Below, in pieces: positions 1-8,768 of a DNA stretch of 64,000 nt. Both the position numbers and the translations under genes were made by a program. Positions within the stretch are counted from its first letter, which is position 1; every line of letters begins with the position of its first letter. The notes beneath the pieces were generated by a model that did no database searches, was not told the origin of the DNA, and worked only from the letters and a program-made list of their open reading frames with translations. The stretch covers positions 1-64,000 of the forward strand of contig JAKSIS010000006.1 of the NCBI GenBank assembly GCA_024398665.1. Direction: 5' to 3'. The stretch is from Bacteroidaceae bacterium (GTDB taxonomy: Bacteria; Bacteroidota; Bacteroidia; Bacteroidales; Bacteroidaceae).

Positions 1-54
1 CTAGACCTCATCTCAGCCAACTGCTAAAATGGGTGTCCCATTGCGGAAAACAGG
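1..54 (+). mobile_element. Terminal 54 bp of a second IS1634-family copy
   Basis: Bases 1-54 are the exact reverse complement of 54547-54600, the transposase-3' end of the complete IS later in the window. Positions 1-27 encode the last eight codons and the stop of the transposase (ending LISANC). Positions 42-54 are the 13-bp terminal inverted repeat TGCGGAAAACAGG. The rest of this copy lies outside the window. It is inverted relative to the complete copy. Confidence 0.95.
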
Positions 55-260
55 AGGAACTTGTCTACGTGTTCCGCGCAGTCTTTGACGGTCCTGTACA
101 TCCCAGCGCCGAAGAACTTGACGGCGGACGTTTCTGGAGCATGGAAGAAATAAAGGACGCCCTTGGAAAGAACGTCCTTACTCCGAATTTCGAATCGGAA
201 TTCCTAAGATTCCTTGCACAACAGGGACAGTCCCTGCACAACGGGGACAGTCCCTGTTGA
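55..260 (+). pseudogene. NUDIX hydrolase, C-terminal fragment truncated by IS
   Basis: The frame entering from the IS end encodes about 68 residues resembling the C-terminal part of NUDIX (IDI-like) hydrolases: ELVYVFRAVFDGP, then EELDGGRFWSMEEI and TPNFESEF. The N-terminal half with the Nudix box is missing, and the gene begins exactly at the IS boundary, so I infer disruption by the IS. A GTG at 33 inside the IS keeps the frame open, but a functional protein is unlikely. The last residues (AQQGQSLHNGDSPC) are encoded by the palindromic repeat at 215-260, which also supplies the stop codon. The 5' part may survive beyond the other IS end outside the window. Confidence 0.7.
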
Positions 261-263
261 TCA
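215..263. repeat. GGGACAGTCCC palindromic repeat, two units, at gene 3' ends
   Basis: Two units, CAGGGACAGTCCCTG (222-236) and CGGGGACAGTCCCTG (242-256), are separated by the spacer CACAA. The array ends in TTGATCA, which gives the stop codon of the NUDIX remnant on the plus strand and of the esterase on the minus strand. Related arrays lie at 18411, 20561 and 42424. Confidence 0.85.
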
Positions 264-1811
264 CCTGAGCGATCCGGTTGCCCTGAAAGTGTCCAGTTTC
301 TTGAAGCAGTGGGCGTCAATTATGCCAGACAGTTCACGGTCAAAGTTGTTGCGGACCTCAATTTGAGGGCCGAACATGTAGCATTCACCGTTTTCAGCTG
401 TGTACGGATGCCACTGCGGCAGGCCGTCCACGTTAGGATTGCCGGTGTGGGCAAAATTAGCCCATGACTGCGCCATAAGGTCAGCCAGCTTCAAGTCCGA
501 TTCAGACGGACTGGGCAGGTCACGGCCTGCATGATGCAGGGTGTTGAAGCAGAAGTTCAGTTCCGCTCCGTGGGCCGAAACATGCGTTGAAGGTGATTTC
601 CAGACGAACATGTAGTTGTAGACCGGAGCCGGTCTCTTTGCGGAAACGGCATCGGCACAGATTATTGTCTTGGGACGGAACATCATGTCAACTGAAGGCA
701 GGTCCTGTGGAATGAAATCCGGCCATGCCTTTGCAAAAGCTTCAGCATATGCGTCGGTATCATCTTCAAACGTACCCTTCACGCTGGCCTTTGCCTCTTC
801 AAGAGTCATCGGACTGTTGTAAGAACTGCGCTGGAGTTCATTGAATGTGGTGCCTATAACCAATGGAATGTCATCGGAAATGCTCGCGAAATCAGGCTGG
901 AACGGCTGTTGCAGCAATACCTCGCCGTCAGGTGTCGGGCCGAATCCCCACATGATTGGAGTGCCCGGAGTACGTGTTCCCACACTTGCGGCAAGAGCAC
1001 GCTGGCCGGCCTGGTACAATTTGTCATATGGAACGTCCCTGATGCGGTCAGGTTCGTTGTGGGGTATACCCAGCTGGTCCAGGACTGCCAGTCCCAGTTC
1101 CTCGGTCATGGCCTTGGTGTTCACGTTCAGTATGGTACCGCTCATGATTATGGCCTTGTGGAAGAGTCCCCTGGCTGACGGCATGCACATGAGCGTACCC
1201 ACCTTGCCGCCACCGCCGGACTCACCGAATATGGTCACGTTGTCCGGATCGCCGCCGAACTGGCCGATATTGTCACGTACCCATTCAAGCGCCTTTACGG
1301 CATCCATCATGCCCACGTTACCTGAATATCTGTACCTGGGATCCCCTGTAGCGGAAAGGTCCAGGAAACCGGCAATGTTGAGACGGTGGTTGATGCTTAC
1401 CACCACCACGTCCTTCATGCAGAGTGCCATACCCGGATTCCAGGCCGATGTACCGGAATCGAATCCGCCTCCATGACACCAGAACATGACCGGACGGCGG
1501 CCTGAGGTCGATGTGGTCCAGACATTCAGCACGCAGCAGTCCTCGCTGCTGCCCGGCTGGATGCGTCCGTTCTGCACTGACTGCGGGCCCCACTGCGTGC
1601 AGTCAAGCACGGTGTCCCACTTTTCCACAGGAGCAGGCGGCATGCAGCGTTCAGCCTTTGCGTAAGGTATTCCCTTGAAGGCCATTGAACCTTCTTCGTC
1701 AAATCCGCGGACAGGACCGTCTGCAGTCATGACCACATACGGATCCTGCGCCTGGCAGCTCATGAAAGCCACGGCGCATACCGCTGACAATATTAATGCT
1801 GTTCGTTTCAT
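261..1811 (-). CDS. Type B carboxylesterase, exported lipoprotein
   Basis: A 516-residue alpha/beta-hydrolase of the carboxylesterase/lipase type B family, expected to cleave carboxylic esters. The chosen start gives an N-terminal signal of MKRTALILSAVCAVAFMSC with a lipobox (FMSC), so it is probably a lipoprotein in the envelope. The oxyanion region CHGGGFDSG and the nucleophile elbow FGESGGGGK, near residue 200, are present. Length is normal for the family. In the pectin-rich context of this window an acetyl- or feruloyl-type esterase acting on plant polysaccharide is possible, but the substrate cannot be read from sequence. An upstream in-frame ATG (1841) would mask the signal peptide and was not used. 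The stop codon lies in the palindromic repeat at 215-263. Confidence 0.88.
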   Translation of the reverse strand: MKRTALILSAVCAVAFMSCQAQDPYVVMTADGPVRGFDEEGSMAFKGIPYAKAERCMPPAPVEKWDTVLDCTQWGPQSVQNGRIQPGSSEDCCVLNVWTTSTSGRRPVMFWCHGGGFDSGTSAWNPGMALCMKDVVVVSINHRLNIAGFLDLSATGDPRYRYSGNVGMMDAVKALEWVRDNIGQFGGDPDNVTIFGESGGGGKVGTLMCMPSARGLFHKAIIMSGTILNVNTKAMTEELGLAVLDQLGIPHNEPDRIRDVPYDKLYQAGQRALAASVGTRTPGTPIMWGFGPTPDGEVLLQQPFQPDFASISDDIPLVIGTTFNELQRSSYNSPMTLEEAKASVKGTFEDDTDAYAEAFAKAWPDFIPQDLPSVDMMFRPKTIICADAVSAKRPAPVYNYMFVWKSPSTHVSAHGAELNFCFNTLHHAGRDLPSPSESDLKLADLMAQSWANFAHTGNPNVDGLPQWHPYTAENGECYMFGPQIEVRNNFDRELSGIIDAHCFKKLDTFRATGSLR

Positions 1812-1860
1812 ATGCTTCTGCACTGCTGCCGCAATCCGCATCCGGACCGGACAGTCTTTT

Positions 1861-2484
1861 TCAGAACTTCACGACATAGCCCACGCCTATTGTGTGCACC
1901 GGAATGCGGCCGTTGGGCAGATGGTAGTTGTAGAAGAAATCAAATGTGCTGTGGTCTCCTGCAGCCCATTCCAGTCCGATGTAGTTGAGTGAACGGATCC
2001 AGACATTGTCCCAGGTGAACACCTCTTCCATAATGTACGGGGTGATTCTGCTGTCCGGAATCCTGTACTGGACGCGAAGACGGGAACGGAGAGTGTGCGA
2101 ACAGTCGCCTCCTGCATCGGGTATGTTCAGTTCATACTTTTCACGTATGGCAACGGCCAGACCGCCTTCCTTGAGCGTTCCGGTCAGTGCACCTACTGCC
2201 TTGTGGTTATAGTTTCCGCCTGCAATGTCCCAGAATTCATATGACAGTTCACCAAGCAGCCAGTCATTGAAGCGGTAACCGCCTGTCAGAGCTGCAAAAC
2301 GGCATTCATTGTTACCCATGTCATCATTCAGACGCTGTTCCAGACGAAGGGAAACAACGGCCTTGTCAATGGGCTTGACTGCTGTCACACTGTACCAGCC
2401 GCCAAAATCGGACTTGTCCTGAGCATTCAGAGACGTGCACGCAACCAGCGCCGCAAAGGCGCACATGAAAAAGTGTTTTTTCAT
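1861..2484 (-). CDS. DUF2490-like outer-membrane beta-barrel protein
   Basis: 207 residues with a clear signal peptide (MKKHFFMCAFAALVACTSLNAQ). The mature part has alternating amphipathic strands and a terminal aromatic residue (GVGYVVKF), typical of small outer-membrane barrels. Segments such as VVSLRLEQRLNDD and YRIPDSRITPYIMEEVF fit the DUF2490 family, whose function is unknown. It lies 49 bp upstream of the esterase and 13 bp after the ABC-F gene on the same strand, so all three may be cotranscribed. No enzymatic motif is visible. Confidence 0.7.
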   Translation of the reverse strand: MKKHFFMCAFAALVACTSLNAQDKSDFGGWYSVTAVKPIDKAVVSLRLEQRLNDDMGNNECRFAALTGGYRFNDWLLGELSYEFWDIAGGNYNHKAVGALTGTLKEGGLAVAIREKYELNIPDAGGDCSHTLRSRLRVQYRIPDSRITPYIMEEVFTWDNVWIRSLNYIGLEWAAGDHSTFDFFYNYHLPNGRIPVHTIGVGYVVKF

Positions 2485-2497
2485 TTTGAATAAAAAA

Positions 2498-4192
2498 TTA
2501 GGATTGTAGTTTACGGTATCTTATACGCTTGGGTTCCTCATAACCAAGCTGTTTGATCTTATACTCTTCATATTCGCTGTAGGAACCTTCATAGAACACG
2601 ACCTTGCTGTCACCTTCAAATGAAAGTATGTGGGTGCATATCCTGTCCAGGAACCAGCGGTCATGACTTACCACCACAGCACAGCCTGCAAAGTCGTCCA
2701 GGCCTTCCTCAAGGGCACGCAGCGTGTTCACATCGATGTCATTGGTGGGTTCGTCAAGCAGAAGCACATTGCCCTCCTCCTTGAGTGCCATGGCCAGCTG
2801 CAGACGGTTGCGTTCACCGCCGGACAGCATGCCGCACTTCTTCTCCTGGTCGGCGCCGCTGAAATTGAAACGTCCCAGATAGGCGCGTGCATTGACGTCA
2901 CGTCCGCCCAGACGCAGCAGTTCGTTGCCGCCGCTCACAACCTGATAGACGCTCTTTTCAGGATCAATGTCCTTGTGCTGCTGGTCCACATATGCAATCT
3001 TTACAGTCTCTCCTATTTCAAATGTGCCGCCGTCAACCTTTTCAAGCCCCATGATAAGACGGAACAGCGTGGTCTTACCGGCGCCGTTCGGTCCTATTAC
3101 ACCCACAATGCCGTTGGGCGGCAGCGAGAAGTTCAGGTCATCAAACAGGAGCTTCTCCCCGAACGCCTTTGCAACACCCCTGGCCTCAATGACCTTGTTG
3201 CCCAGACGCGGTCCGTTGGGTATGAATATTTCAAGCTTCTCCTCCTTTGCCTTGACATCCTCATTCATCAGCCTGTCATATGAATTGAGACGGGCCTTGC
3301 CCTTTGCCTGACGGGCCTTGGGCGCCATGCGCACCCACTCCAGTTCACGTTCCAGAGTCTTGCGCCGTTTTGAAGCCTGTTTCTCCTCCATGGCCAGACG
3401 CTGCGACTTCTGCTCCAGCCAGCTTGAATAGTTGCCTTTCCAAGGAATGCCTTCACCGCGGTCAAGCTCCAGAATCCATCCGGCCACATTGTCCAGGAAA
3501 TATCGGTCATGAGTGACTGCGATGACAGTTCCGGCATACTGGTTCAGATGCTGTTCCAGCCAGCCAATGCTTTCTGCGTCCAGATGGTTGGTGGGTTCGT
3601 CAAGCAGCAGTATGTCAGGCTGTTGCAGCAGCAGGCGGCAAAGAGCCACGCGGCGGCGTTCACCACCGGAAAGGACCCCGCATTTCTGGTCCTCGGGAGG
3701 ACAGCGCAGAGCGTCCATGGCCTGTTCAAGACGGTTGTCAATGTTCCACGCATCAGTCGCATCGATAATGTCCTGCAGTTCAGCCTGACGTGCCATAAGG
3801 GCATCCATCTTGTCCTGGTCCTCGTAGTATTCGGGCAGTTCGAACTTGTGGTTCACTTCATCATATTCACTGAGGGCATCATATATCTGCTGAACGCCCT
3901 CCATGACTGATTCCTTGACGGTCTTCTCAGGATCAAGCTGGGGTTCCTGCGGCAGATAGCCCACACTGTATCCCGGTGCAAACACCACCTGCCCCTGATA
4001 GCTCTTCTCTATGCCGGCAATGATCTTGAGCAGCGTGGACTTGCCCGAACCGTTAAGTCCGATGATTCCTATTTTAGCCCCGTAAAAGAAGGAAAGGTAA
4101 ATGTCCTTGAGGACCTGTCGGTTGTTCTGGAAAGCCTTGCTTACCCCCACCATTGAGAAGATAATCTTCCTGTCATCTGCCGGTTGTGCCAT
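2498..4192 (-). CDS. ettA: ABC-F ATPase, EttA-like translation factor
   Basis: 564 residues with two ABC ATPase domains and no membrane segment. The first P-loop is GLNGSGKST, with signature LSGGERRR and Walker B LLLDEPTNHLD. The second is GPNGAGKTT, with LSGGERNR and LLLDEPTNDID. Length and layout match EttA, the energy-dependent translational throttle that acts at the ribosomal E site. The start at 4192 (MAQPADDRK) is preferred because the longer frame to 4432 runs through the divergent promoter region and reads as cysteine-rich nonsense. The neighbouring gene at 4292 is divergent, with a 99-bp shared intergenic region. Confidence 0.88.
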   Translation of the reverse strand: MAQPADDRKIIFSMVGVSKAFQNNRQVLKDIYLSFFYGAKIGIIGLNGSGKSTLLKIIAGIEKSYQGQVVFAPGYSVGYLPQEPQLDPEKTVKESVMEGVQQIYDALSEYDEVNHKFELPEYYEDQDKMDALMARQAELQDIIDATDAWNIDNRLEQAMDALRCPPEDQKCGVLSGGERRRVALCRLLLQQPDILLLDEPTNHLDAESIGWLEQHLNQYAGTVIAVTHDRYFLDNVAGWILELDRGEGIPWKGNYSSWLEQKSQRLAMEEKQASKRRKTLERELEWVRMAPKARQAKGKARLNSYDRLMNEDVKAKEEKLEIFIPNGPRLGNKVIEARGVAKAFGEKLLFDDLNFSLPPNGIVGVIGPNGAGKTTLFRLIMGLEKVDGGTFEIGETVKIAYVDQQHKDIDPEKSVYQVVSGGNELLRLGGRDVNARAYLGRFNFSGADQEKKCGMLSGGERNRLQLAMALKEEGNVLLLDEPTNDIDVNTLRALEEGLDDFAGCAVVVSHDRWFLDRICTHILSFEGDSKVVFYEGSYSEYEEYKIKQLGYEEPKRIRYRKLQS

Positions 4193-4291
4193 ATTTTCGT
4201 ATTTTTTTCGGCCACGAAGGTAAAAAAATACCGCCGAACCGCCAACATTTTGCACCTTTGTACGTCTATTTACCGAACAACTTGCATAAAT

Positions 4292-5194
4292 ATGAGAAAA
4301 AGACACGCAATCGCCGCTATGGCACTGGTTCTTGCAGTCCCTGCCGCAGGCCAGACGACAGAGAGATATTACGAATATGACGAATACGGAATGATTGGCC
4401 GGGGGGAAGGCTGGGCCCACCGTTTTGCACACAGTCTGTTCGACAGTTTCCTTGGCACGGAATATTATGTGGTACAGGAAGAGGGCGAGAACGGTGAACG
4501 CAGTTTTCAGACAGAGGACAGTGAAGACAGGACCATAATGTCATTGAGTAATGGGGATAATCATATATGCGTAAAAAAAACTTACCATTTCGGTCCCGGT
4601 CACACCCCTAACTGTTACCTGGGTCTGAACATACTTTGCAGCAACCGTCCGCCGGAAGCGTCAGCGGATCTTCCGCAACGCGTGGGAAAAGGATTCGAAT
4701 TCGGCTTTGCCCTCGGGCAGTACGGATATCATGTAACCCCGAACTTCGGATTCAACACTGCCCTGTATCTGACCCGTTCGCGTTACTGGCTGGAGCGCGG
4801 AAGCTATCTGGCCTGGCAGGACAACGGCAGCGGAGAGGTCCTGACACTTGTCGGTCCCGGAAACGGCGTAAGCCAGGGCTGGCTGCGCTACTGGAGCCTG
4901 AGAGTTCCGTTCTGCATGGAATTCAGTGCAGGTTCACACAATGGCGTATTCCTTGCCTTCGGTCCTGAAATCGAATACCGTTTCGCCGATGTCTCAAAAG
5001 TCAGATACACAGGAGGCAGCAAGGAGAAGCTGACCAAGGACACAGGCATCAACCCTCTCGGGCTCAACGCCACCGTCAGGTTGGGAATAGACGATTTCGG
5101 GATAATTGCAAGATATTCGTTCAATGAACTTTTCAACGCCTCCAGCCCGGTCAGCACCTTCCCGTTCATGATTGGCCTTTCAGCGTCGTTCTAA
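4292..5194 (+). CDS. Exported beta-barrel protein of unknown function
   Basis: 300 residues with signal peptide MRKRHAIAAMALVLAVPAAG. The mature protein has beta-strand patterns with conserved glycines and ends in a barrel-like strand (FMIGLSASF), suggesting an outer-membrane beta-barrel. I do not recognise a named family. The start was placed at 4292 because it gives the signal peptide; the frame upstream (from 4184) overlaps the ettA start. A strong terminator follows at 5219, so it appears monocistronic. Confidence 0.65.
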   Translation: MRKRHAIAAMALVLAVPAAGQTTERYYEYDEYGMIGRGEGWAHRFAHSLFDSFLGTEYYVVQEEGENGERSFQTEDSEDRTIMSLSNGDNHICVKKTYHFGPGHTPNCYLGLNILCSNRPPEASADLPQRVGKGFEFGFALGQYGYHVTPNFGFNTALYLTRSRYWLERGSYLAWQDNGSGEVLTLVGPGNGVSQGWLRYWSLRVPFCMEFSAGSHNGVFLAFGPEIEYRFADVSKVRYTGGSKEKLTKDTGINPLGLNATVRLGIDDFGIIARYSFNELFNASSPVSTFPFMIGLSASF

Positions 5195-5218
5195 TTCATT
5201 TGTAAGTATATTTCACAA

Positions 5219-5255
5219 ACGCATTTCTGACCGGACTGTCAGGAATGCGTTTTTT
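5219..5255 (+). terminator. Rho-independent terminator
   Basis: Stem ACGCATT-CTGAC pairs with GTCAG-AATGCGT, with one bulged base on each side, and is followed directly by a run of T. It lies 24 bp after the stop of the barrel protein gene. Confidence 0.85.
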
Positions 5256-5289
5256 GCATGCGTGGCGCACGTGCCCACGCAAAATTCAT

Positions 5290-5297
5290 TATTTTTG
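5290..5297 (+). promoter_or_regulatory. Bacteroidetes -7 element (TATTTTTG) of the aro operon
   Basis: TATTTTTG fits the TAnnTTTG -7 consensus and lies 23 bp before the first start codon (5320), just after the terminator. A clear -33 TTTG partner is not obvious. Confidence 0.55.
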
Positions 5298-5319
5298 CAG
5301 TTTAAACATTTGTCTTGAA

Positions 5320-6450
5320 ATGATGGTTCAGATAAGGGAAGTACTCAACCGTAAGGACATGGAGAACATGTTCAGGTTCCCCATTGACCTGTACAGGGAC
5401 TGCAGCCTGTACGTGCCCGTGCTGATAGGAGATGAAATGGACACTTTCAACAGGGAAAAGAATGGGGCATACGCATACGCTGACAGCCGCCTGTGGACAG
5501 CATGGCGTGACGGGAAGATGGTGGGACGCATAGGAGCCATACTGAACCGTGCAGCGAATGACAAGGAGGGCGTAAGGCAGCTGCGTTTCACACGCTTTGA
5601 CTTCATTGATGACCTTGAAGTGTCCAAAGCCCTGTTCGACACCGCTGTCAGCTGGGCACGTGAACTGGGGATGAACGAAATGGTTGGGCCTTTGGGATTT
5701 TCCAACCTTGACAAACAGGGCATGCTGGTGGACGGCTTTGACCAGATGGACATGTACATCACCCTGTACAATTACCCCTATTATGTCACCCATATGGAGA
5801 AGTTGGGGCTTGTCAAGAAGTGGGACTGGACTGAAACAAAGATAATCATGCCGGCCGAATGTCCCGGGAAACTGGCGCGCGTGGCGGACATTTCCGAACA
5901 GCGCTACGGATATTCCGCCCGGAAATTCAGCAGCATGAAGGAAGTCAGGCCGTATGTACGTGAAGCCATGCACATAATCAACAGCGCTTTCGCATCACTT
6001 CACGGCGTTGTACCCCTCACTGACAGGCAGATTGACAGTCTGGAGCACCTGATAATGCTGGTGGGACGGCCCGAATATTCGCTCATGGTTGAAAACCGCC
6101 AGGGCGAACTTGTGGGATTCGGATTCATTGCCCCTTCCATAAGCCGCGGAATACGTGCCGGCAAAGGCCGATTGGGACCGTTGTCCGCACTCAAGGTCCT
6201 TGGTGACCTGCGCGACCACAGGCACATAGACTTCTACATGATAGGCGTACGTCCCGGCGACCAGAAGAAAGGTGTGGAAAGCATCATACTGCGCGAAGGC
6301 ATAAACGCCATCATCGCACACGGCGGCATTGACTGCCAGACCGGCCCCATGCTTGAGGACAACGCCAACGTGCAGAACATCTGGAAGAATTTCGAACATT
6401 ACTGCCACCGCCGCCGCAGGTGCTGGACATACACCATACCCGAAATCTGA
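5320..6450 (+). CDS. GNAT-like protein upstream of aroB
   Basis: 376 residues, cytosolic, resembling a conserved Bacteroidetes family with an acetyltransferase (GNAT)-like fold. Segments include MVGRIGAILNR, GPLGFSNLDKQGMLVDGF and a C-terminal stretch beginning FYMIGVRPGDQKKG, where an acetyl-CoA site would be expected. The substrate is unknown. Its stop is immediately followed by the aroB start with no gap, so it opens the operon. The start at 5320 (MMVQIREVLN) follows the promoter at 5290; the longer frame from 5245 includes the terminator and was rejected. A role linked to aromatic metabolism is only a guess from position. Confidence 0.6.
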   Translation: MMVQIREVLNRKDMENMFRFPIDLYRDCSLYVPVLIGDEMDTFNREKNGAYAYADSRLWTAWRDGKMVGRIGAILNRAANDKEGVRQLRFTRFDFIDDLEVSKALFDTAVSWARELGMNEMVGPLGFSNLDKQGMLVDGFDQMDMYITLYNYPYYVTHMEKLGLVKKWDWTETKIIMPAECPGKLARVADISEQRYGYSARKFSSMKEVRPYVREAMHIINSAFASLHGVVPLTDRQIDSLEHLIMLVGRPEYSLMVENRQGELVGFGFIAPSISRGIRAGKGRLGPLSALKVLGDLRDHRHIDFYMIGVRPGDQKKGVESIILREGINAIIAHGGIDCQTGPMLEDNANVQNIWKNFEHYCHRRRRCWTYTIPEI

Positions 6451-7515
6451 ATGAAGGATACGGTTTGCATAAATGTCAGGACCCAGGTCCCCTATGACGT
6501 GATTATAGGGAGCGGACTGCTGTCTGACACCGGGCGCTTCATGGCGGCCCTCACAGGATGCCGCACCGTGGCTGTATATTCCGATGACACGGTTGACTCT
6601 CTTTTCGGGAGAACAGTGACGGACAGCCTGGAGGCCGCCGGATACTGTTGTTTCAGACATGTGGTTCCACATGGGGAGCAGTCAAAGAACATACATTCCG
6701 TAATGTCATTCATTGACGCGATGGCTGCCCATGGAATGACGCGTGACGATGCCGTGATTGCTCTTGGAGGAGGTGTTCCGGGCGACACCGCAGGTTTTGC
6801 CGCCGCAATTTACATGCGTGGAATCAGGTATGTCCAGATTCCCACCACCCTGCTTGCCGCAGTTGACAGTTCTGTCGGTGGAAAAACCGCAGTTGACATA
6901 AGTGCCGGCAAGAATCTGGCCGGAGCTTTCCACCAGCCCTCACTGGTACTGTGTGACACATCGGCACTTGACACGCTGCCTGCAGCAACCCTGCGTGACG
7001 GCATGGCTGAAGTTGTGAAATACGGCGCCGTCAAGTCCTGCGCCCTGCTTGACATGGCACGCGAATGGCCGGACTGCAATTTCACAGACATCATATCGCA
7101 ATGTGTGGAGATTAAGCGCGACATTGTATCGGATGACGAATTTGACCGCGGCCGGCGCAGACTTCTCAATTTCGGACATACGGTGGGCCACGCCATGGAA
7201 CTTCTCGGAAACTATTCAATCACCCATGGCGCAGCTGTTGCAAAAGGCATGGTGCGCGCGGCAAGAATCGGAGCCGCAATGGGGCTGGCTGACTGTACTG
7301 ACGCACTTTCGGAAATCCTGTCAGGCTGCGGTTTTGACCTGTCGTGTCCCTACAGCGCACAGCAGCTGTTCCAGGCTGCGCTTTCCGACAAGAAACGCGG
7401 CACAGACGGCATAGCTCTGGTACTGCCGCACGAATGGGGGCTGTGCGGAATCCACACCGTGCGGGAAGACAGTCTGCTTTCACTTTTGAAAATGACGGAA
7501 CAATGGCCAGTCTGA
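6451..7515 (+). CDS. aroB: 3-dehydroquinate synthase
   Basis: 354 residues. This enzyme converts DAHP to 3-dehydroquinate, step two of the shikimate pathway, using NAD and a metal. Visible motifs are ALGGGVPGDTAGFAA (nucleotide site), the substrate-site stretch PTTLLAAVDSSVGGKTAVD and the metal-binding segment LNFGHTVGHAME. Length is typical. It starts directly after the upstream stop codon and overlaps aroA by 13 bp, so it is translationally coupled within the aro operon. Confidence 0.97.
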   Translation: MKDTVCINVRTQVPYDVIIGSGLLSDTGRFMAALTGCRTVAVYSDDTVDSLFGRTVTDSLEAAGYCCFRHVVPHGEQSKNIHSVMSFIDAMAAHGMTRDDAVIALGGGVPGDTAGFAAAIYMRGIRYVQIPTTLLAAVDSSVGGKTAVDISAGKNLAGAFHQPSLVLCDTSALDTLPAATLRDGMAEVVKYGAVKSCALLDMAREWPDCNFTDIISQCVEIKRDIVSDDEFDRGRRRLLNFGHTVGHAMELLGNYSITHGAAVAKGMVRAARIGAAMGLADCTDALSEILSGCGFDLSCPYSAQQLFQAALSDKKRGTDGIALVLPHEWGLCGIHTVREDSLLSLLKMTEQWPV

Positions 7516-8768
7516 CAGTATACGGAAAACTCAGGGGGGCAGTCACGCCTCCCGCATCGAAATCGATAACGCACAGGTATCTCATCTGCGCGGCTCTTGC
7601 TGACAAGAAAACCGTTATCAGGGATTTCTGTGACAGCATGGACACCAGGGCTACAATAAACTGTCTGAAGTCACTGGGTGCAGGAATAGAAATTGAGGGA
7701 TCCGATATCACGGTAACGCCAATAGGCCGCAACCGCCTGCCTGCGGGATGCACGCTGGACTGTCAGGAGAGCGGATCCACACTGAGATTCATGCTGCCGC
7801 TGGTATCGGCCCTGGGCTGCGGCGCAACGTTCACAGCCGGCGGGCGTCTGCCGGAAAGACCCCTGTCACCGCTTTACGAACAGCTTCTGGAACACGGCAT
7901 GAAGCTTGGCGGAAACGGCATCATGCCGCTTACTGCAGCAGGCGCTCTGACGCCCGGCGACTTCACCATTGACGCAGGCATATCGTCACAGTTCACAAGC
8001 GGACTGCTCATGGCGCTTCCGTTGCTTGACGCCGGCAGCCGCATCGTTCTCAGCGGCAAACGTGAAAGCGCCCCGTACATTGACATGACGGTCAGCGTGT
8101 TGAAGCAGTTTGGAGTAAGTGTCTATGAGTCGCGTGACACATTCACCGTTCCTGGTAACCAGACATTCCGTTCACCTGTTTCTGTCACAGTTGAAAAAGA
8201 CTGGTCAGCAGCAGCCAACTGGCTGGTTGCAGGATGTATAGGCGGCTCCATAGAATGCCTGGGGCTGGAATGGCCCGGTTCACTGCAGGGAGACCGCCGC
8301 ATTGTGGAACTGCTGCGCAGCATGGGTGCCAGGATTGAGACCGGATCCGGCGTACGCGTACTGCCGTCAAGGCTGCACGGCATCGATGCGGACTGCAGCG
8401 ACATTCCGGACCTTGTCCCCGCACTGGCCGTAGCAGCCGCAACGGCACAAGGGGAAAGCCGTCTGACAGGCATCGGCCGTCTGCGCCTCAAGGAGAGCGA
8501 CCGCATAGAATCAGTATGCTCCATGCTCAGGTCTTTCGGCATACAGTGCAGCGCCACCGATGACAGCATTCACATATGCGGCGGCTATCCGCACTGCGCT
8601 ACGGCCTGTCCGCAGGGAGACCATCGGATTGCCATGGCCTCAGCCGTACTGGCCACCGCAGCCGATGGAGAGAGCACAATAAAGAATGTGGATTGCACAG
8701 CCAAATCATACCCTGATTTCTTCCGTGACTTCAGGAATCTTGGCGGCAGAACAATTGAAAGGAAATGA
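7503..8768 (+). CDS. aroA: 3-phosphoshikimate 1-carboxyvinyltransferase (EPSP synthase)
   Basis: 421 residues. It transfers the enolpyruvyl group of PEP to shikimate-3-phosphate. Family motifs are present: PASKSITHRYL at the N-terminus, ESGSTLRFMLPL, GRLPERPL, LKESDRIES and DHRIAMA. The start at 7503 (MASLTVYGK) lies inside the end of aroB; the extended frame from 7344 is aroB shadow. It overlaps aroQ by 4 bp (ATGA). Confidence 0.97.
   Translation: MASLTVYGKLRGAVTPPASKSITHRYLICAALADKKTVIRDFCDSMDTRATINCLKSLGAGIEIEGSDITVTPIGRNRLPAGCTLDCQESGSTLRFMLPLVSALGCGATFTAGGRLPERPLSPLYEQLLEHGMKLGGNGIMPLTAAGALTPGDFTIDAGISSQFTSGLLMALPLLDAGSRIVLSGKRESAPYIDMTVSVLKQFGVSVYESRDTFTVPGNQTFRSPVSVTVEKDWSAAANWLVAGCIGGSIECLGLEWPGSLQGDRRIVELLRSMGARIETGSGVRVLPSRLHGIDADCSDIPDLVPALAVAAATAQGESRLTGIGRLRLKESDRIESVCSMLRSFGIQCSATDDSIHICGGYPHCATACPQGDHRIAMASAVLATAADGESTIKNVDCTAKSYPDFFRDFRNLGGRTIERK

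Noticed and set aside
841..1476. Plus-strand open frame opposite the esterase gene
   Set aside because: It is a shadow of the minus-strand gene, with no ribosome site or family match.
4193..4432. Extended N-terminus of the EttA-like protein
   Set aside because: It crosses the divergent promoter and reads as cysteine-rich low-quality sequence.
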